Assembly (NCBI RefSeq): GCF_026191375.1
Contig: NZ_JAODTL010000045.1
Span: forward strand, 26,338 to 90,337
Length of the DNA: 64,000 nt
Direction: 5' to 3'
Source: Marinomonas pontica
GTDB lineage: Bacteria > Pseudomonadota > Gammaproteobacteria > Pseudomonadales > Marinomonadaceae
This document shows positions 60,358 through 64,000 of the stretch, in pieces. The notes under the pieces were generated by a model, which saw nothing but the letters and a program-made list of their open reading frames with translations, searched no databases and was not told the DNA's origin. Position 1 is the stretch's first letter. Every line of letters begins with the position of its first letter. Made by a program: the position numbers and the translations under genes.

Positions 60358-60870
60358 ATGAAACAGTACATTGCTATGGGGTTAGTCGTTTTAAGTGGTC
60401 TTTTTGTTTTTGATGCTGTGCACGCGCAGGATCTTCCTAAACCAAAAGGTAAAGTGATTCTGACGGTTTCTGGCAGCATCAAAAACACAAATACCGATGC
60501 AAACACGGCAGAATTTGACCGTGAGATGTTGTTGAACTTGGAAGTCAGGGAGCTGAATACAGGAACGCCATGGAGTGAAGGGGTTGACTCATACCGTGGT
60601 CCATTGTTGCGTTCTTTAATGGCGGCAGTAGGTGCGCAAGCGGGTAATTTGTCTGTAACGGCATTGAATGATTATAGTGCTGTTGTGCCTAGTCAAGACG
60701 GCGAGGATTACAATGTTATTTTAGCGATGGATTTAAATGGCACTCCTATGTCAGTTCGTAATAAAGGGCCATTGTTCCTTTTGTATCCATTTAATGAGTT
60801 GCCCAGCTTGAACAATGAAGTGATTCATAATCGGTCTGTTTGGCAAATTAAATCCATTCGTGTCGAGTAA
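60358..60870 (+). CDS. secreted SUOX-fold (molybdopterin-binding-like) protein without Cys
   Basis: A 170-residue exported protein. The signal peptide MKQYIAMGLVVLSGLFVFDAVHAQ is followed by KVILTVSGSI. The core LNLEVRELNTGTPW, YRGPLLRSLM and RNKGPLFLLYPF resembles oxidoreductase molybdopterin-binding (SUOX) domains as I recall them. It contains no cysteine, so the usual molybdenum-ligating Cys is absent and it is unlikely to be a working molybdoenzyme. It precedes the hybrid kinase gene by eight bases and may be a periplasmic ligand- or redox-sensing partner; that role is inferred. Confidence 0.72.
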   Translation: MKQYIAMGLVVLSGLFVFDAVHAQDLPKPKGKVILTVSGSIKNTNTDANTAEFDREMLLNLEVRELNTGTPWSEGVDSYRGPLLRSLMAAVGAQAGNLSVTALNDYSAVVPSQDGEDYNVILAMDLNGTPMSVRNKGPLFLLYPFNELPSLNNEVIHNRSVWQIKSIRVE

Positions 60871-60878
60871 CGAACGAA

Positions 60879-63302
60879 ATGCAATCTAACGTGACCCTTA
60901 CACCGCGAGACATAAACCGAAGAAAATCATCGCCATTTTGGATTTTGTTGGTGGCGGCATGCCTATTTATGGGCGCTTCGGTGTTGATTTTTTTGAATTG
61001 GTTGACCGTCAAAAGGTCATTATGTCTGCGGTTGAGGAAGATGCGTTATGGGCGTCTTACCAGTTAGATAGAGAGTCACTGAAGCTAAGAAACGCGTTGA
61101 AATTGCTGGAAGAAGATTTCAATGAGGGGCGTTTAGATGAAGCCAGAATGAGGTTTGATATTTTGTACAGCCGAATTCATGTGTTAGAGACAGGCCAGTT
61201 AAACGACATCTTCAGTCGTCTACCTGACTCTGAAACACTGTTAAGTTTTTTGCAAAGCAAGATGGCTGAAATGGACGTTCTTCTTTTTCAGATTCTCCGA
61301 TGGACACGGTGAATACCATCTTAAATCAAAGCGATGAATTGCTAAAAAAACAGAAGAGGTTGTGCTTAAAACACTGGCGTCTAGGTCGCGACAAAAGGTC
61401 CTAGAGAGAAATGACTCGTTAGGGTTGTTTTTGTATTTGGGGTCGCTGATTGCTTTATTGACCTTTACAATGATTTTTATTATCGCGATGCTGTTTAAAC
61501 AGCTGAAAGTAGCAAGAAAATCATTTGAGAAATCGCAAAAGTTAGCCGTTGAATTAGAGTCTGCAGTGCACTCGGCGGAAAAAGCATTGAAAGTGAAAAC
61601 GGAATTTTTGGCAACGATGAGCCATGAAATCCGCACTCCAATGAACGTCATTATTGGGTTTAGTTATTTGTTGCTTGATGATTCTTTGGACAAAAAACAA
61701 CGAGAAAAAGTAGTCAAAATCCAAAAATCGGCTGACGGTCTGTTAGCGATCATTAATGGAATTTTAGACTTTTCGAAAATTGAGTCTGGCAAGCTGGAGT
61801 TAGAGTCTGAAGTCTATAATCTAGATGAAGTTTTGGATTATGTTTACTACAGTAATGAGGAGGCCGCTAAGTCAAAAAAACTAGATTTTCTCATAAGCCG
61901 TGACTTTTCCATTAGCAATCAGCTCATTGGTGACAAGGTTAGGCTTCAGCAAATTTTGCTCAATATTGTGAGTAACGCCATTAAGTTCACTCATGCAGGG
62001 TCTGTGAGAATGTCATTCAGTTTACTTGGTGATGAATTACACATCGAAATAAAGGATACCGGGGTTGGAATCCCTGATGGTGTGGATGTGTTTGATGTAT
62101 TTCAGCAAGCCGACAGCAGTACCACTCGGCTTTATGGCGGTACAGGGTTAGGTTTAAGCATTACTCAGCGGTTGGTTGCATTGTTAGGTGGTCAAATTTC
62201 TTATGAAAGTACGTTGGGTGAAGGGTGTGTTTTCCATGTACGACTGCCTTATCGGCCTAACAAAGACGTCAGTGGCGTTGAGTTAGAGGCTATTAAGGTC
62301 ACTTTATTGCATGAAGATGCTGAATTAGGTCCATTGTTTGCCTCTCTCAACATTCCCAATGAAACGGTAAACGCATTTAGCGTTTTGGAGGCTGAGTGCC
62401 CTATTGTGGTGAGTGGTAACTGGTATCGTAGCCAAACGGTATTGCAGGATAAAGCGGCCGCTTATTTGGAACAAAAGGCCGTGTTCATTGGAAGTCATAT
62501 TTCGTTTTTAAAGGGTTCCTCAACAACGGGCCTTGTTACACCTTCGAACTTTAAAAATATTTTGTTTTCACAGAAGTCAAAAGACGATGCTACGGCAAGC
62601 GAGATAAACGCTAAACCCAGCCATAAAGAAGACGCGCTCCGAAATAAAGTCATTCTTTTGGCGGAGGACAATAAGATTAATGCGAACATTGCCATTGCGA
62701 TATTGAAAAAAGTGGGCGCGAAAGTCGATTGGGTTGAAAATGGTCAATTGGCGTGTGAAAAAATCCTTTCGGGCACATACGACTTAATTCTCATGGATAT
62801 TAGGATGCCGATCATGGATGGTTATCAAGCAAGTCAAAATATTGCGAATGTTTTACAAGAACGTAAACCGCCGATTTTGGTGTTAACCGCGGACACATTT
62901 AATATGGAGCCAAGTAGCTTCGCTTCTTACGGCATTGATGACTTTCTGTTCAAACCCCTCGATCCGTATTTGTTGATCGACAAAATTGATACTTGGGTAT
63001 CAAAAGTGGGTAGAGGTTCTTCTAGTGCTCGCACAACGCAAGTAGGTCAGGGAAACCGTGGTGCGATTGATATTGTTGACATTATTAGGCAACTTGAAAA
63101 GCTGGAAACCTGTTTGATGGAAGGCCATTTGAATTCTGAAAAAATGATTGAAGATATCGTTGCGTGTTGTGGTGATATTGAGGGCGTGGATGAGCTGAAG
63201 TTGGCGATGCATGATGTGGCCTCGTACGATTATCATGATGCAATGTCAAAGGTTGCCATGTTCAAGAAAAGCTTACATTGCGACAGTTTAGAGGGAAATT
63301 AA
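60879..63302 (+). CDS. hybrid sensor histidine kinase, three frameshifts as sequenced
   Basis: The start [20 protein letters not shown] and first membrane segment ([20 protein letters not shown]) lie in one frame, the periplasmic part ([20 protein letters not shown]) in a second, a short piece ([16 protein letters not shown]) in a third, and the rest back in the first. Adding one base in A4 (61011), T5 (61284) and A7 (61344) gives one protein of about 808 residues. Then follow a second membrane segment, HisKA ([20 protein letters not shown]), HATPase ([29 protein letters not shown]) and a receiver ([14 protein letters not shown]). No clear Hpt domain is seen. Confidence 0.9.
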
Positions 63303-64000
63303 GTGACTAATATAGCGGAAATAGACAGCAAAATGCAGTTGCAAGACAAGCGTGTACTTATCGTTGACGATGTACCAAGAAACATAGATTTGTTGAAGGA
63401 TATTTTGTCTGAAAGATATCAGGTTCAAATTGCCAAAAGTGGCAAAGTGGCGTTAGACATTATAGAGCGCACCATGCCTGATATCATATTGTTGGACATT
63501 ATGATGCCAGATATGAATGGGTTTGAAGTGTGCGAAAAGGTGAAGGCGAACCCTAAAACAGCGGATATCCCCGTGATTTTTTTAACCGCTGTAACCGATG
63601 CACAACATGAACAAAAAGGGTTTGATTTAGGGTGTGTGGATTTTATTACCAAGCCGATCACACCACTCACTACGCTTTCTCGAGTCGCAACTCACCTAAA
63701 GTTAGCAGAAGATAATTTGCGAAATAAACGCATCATTGAACACAGAACCAGAGAATTGGATGATGCTCTAGAGTCGGCTATTGGTATGCTAGGTGAGGTG
63801 AGTCAGTTGAACGATACTGACACTGGGGTTCACATGTGGCGAATGGCCGATTACAGTGCGGCATTAGCAAAAGAGATTGGCTGGGATGATGCTAAGGTTG
63901 AGCTATTAAAACTGGCAGCGCCATTGCACGATACTGGGAAAGTGGGCATTCCACACGCCATCTTGAAGTCGCCGAATAAGCTGACAGAAGATGAATGGGA
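63303..64000 (+). CDS. response regulator with REC and HD-GYP domains, partial (runs off window)
   Basis: It starts at GTG 63303, directly after the kinase stop, behind GAGG. The receiver (about residues 15-130) has IVDDVPRN, acceptor Asp in ILLDIMMPDMNG and Lys in DFITKPI. After a linker comes the start of an HD-GYP domain with TGVHMWRMADY and the metal motif LHDTGKVGIPHAIL. The GYP motif itself lies beyond the edge. It should break down c-di-GMP on a signal from the adjacent kinase. Confidence 0.92.
   Translation, partial: MTNIAEIDSKMQLQDKRVLIVDDVPRNIDLLKDILSERYQVQIAKSGKVALDIIERTMPDIILLDIMMPDMNGFEVCEKVKANPKTADIPVIFLTAVTDAQHEQKGFDLGCVDFITKPITPLTTLSRVATHLKLAEDNLRNKRIIEHRTRELDDALESAIGMLGEVSQLNDTDTGVHMWRMADYSAALAKEIGWDDAKVELLKLAAPLHDTGKVGIPHAILKSPNKLTEDEW

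Noticed and set aside
61241..61651. 136-codon minus-strand open frame over the kinase gene
   Set aside because: It lies opposite the kinase coding region and matches no family.

Overview
The window looks like a chromosomal core segment of a marine gammaproteobacterium of the Oceanospirillales type. Protein similarity and gene order (gatCAB divergent from mreBCD, rng and yhdP, lpt-rpoN-pts, mlaFEDC-ibaG-murA-hisGD, rplM-rpsI-sspAB) fit Marinomonas best. That genus call is inference from recalled gene order, not from a search. I see no rRNA or tRNA gene, prophage, transposase gene or CRISPR array.

Layout. 1-2.2 kb (minus): a PepSY-TM membrane protein cut by the window edge, a His/Met-rich DUF2946 protein and a DUF2750 protein. 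2.3-8.2 kb (minus): a purine uptake and salvage operon, made of an ABC transporter of the BMP/nucleoside type followed by adenine deaminase. 8.7-15.1 kb: a membrane GGDEF protein, an RluA-type pseudouridine synthase, rlmM, an L,D-transpeptidase with a small Cys-cluster protein, and a REC-REC-GGDEF regulator. 15.2-27.7 kb: gatCAB (minus) back to back with mreBCD-maf-rng-yhdP-nitrilase (plus). 27.8-34.8 kb (minus): yrbG-lptC-lptA-lptB-rpoN-ptsN-ptsO-mgtE, plus darP. 34.9-41.8 kb (plus): mlaFEDC, ibaG, murA, hisG, hisD and a SRPBCC protein. 41.8-51.6 kb: degS/nif3, zapG (yhcB), zapE, rplM-rpsI, sspA, sspB, diaA-yraN-lpoA and rsmI. 51.7-57.7 kb: a TPP-riboswitch-controlled thiamin operon, thiC-thiDE-thiS-thiG-thiH. 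57.7-64 kb: aroA, an aldo/keto reductase, and a three-gene signalling cluster (secreted Cys-free SUOX-fold protein, hybrid histidine kinase, HD-GYP response regulator cut by the window edge).

How the genes work together. Much of the window serves the cell envelope: MreBCD shape determination, Lpt export of LPS, Mla phospholipid transport, MurA, LpoA and an L,D-transpeptidase. A second theme is c-di-GMP signalling, with two GGDEF proteins and one HD-GYP protein. A third is purine and thiamin metabolism.

The main caution is sequence quality. Five genes (rpoN, lptB, thiC, aroA and the hybrid kinase, which has three) carry seven apparent small indels, nearly all in short homopolymers. In each case simple base corrections restore a full-length protein. 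I read these mainly as sequencing or assembly errors, so the affected genes are listed over their whole reconstructed span. The most interesting biological observations are the apparent ATT start codon of mreC, the Cys-free SUOX-fold/kinase/HD-GYP cluster, and the long palindrome with IS-end-like arms inside the terminator downstream of sspB.
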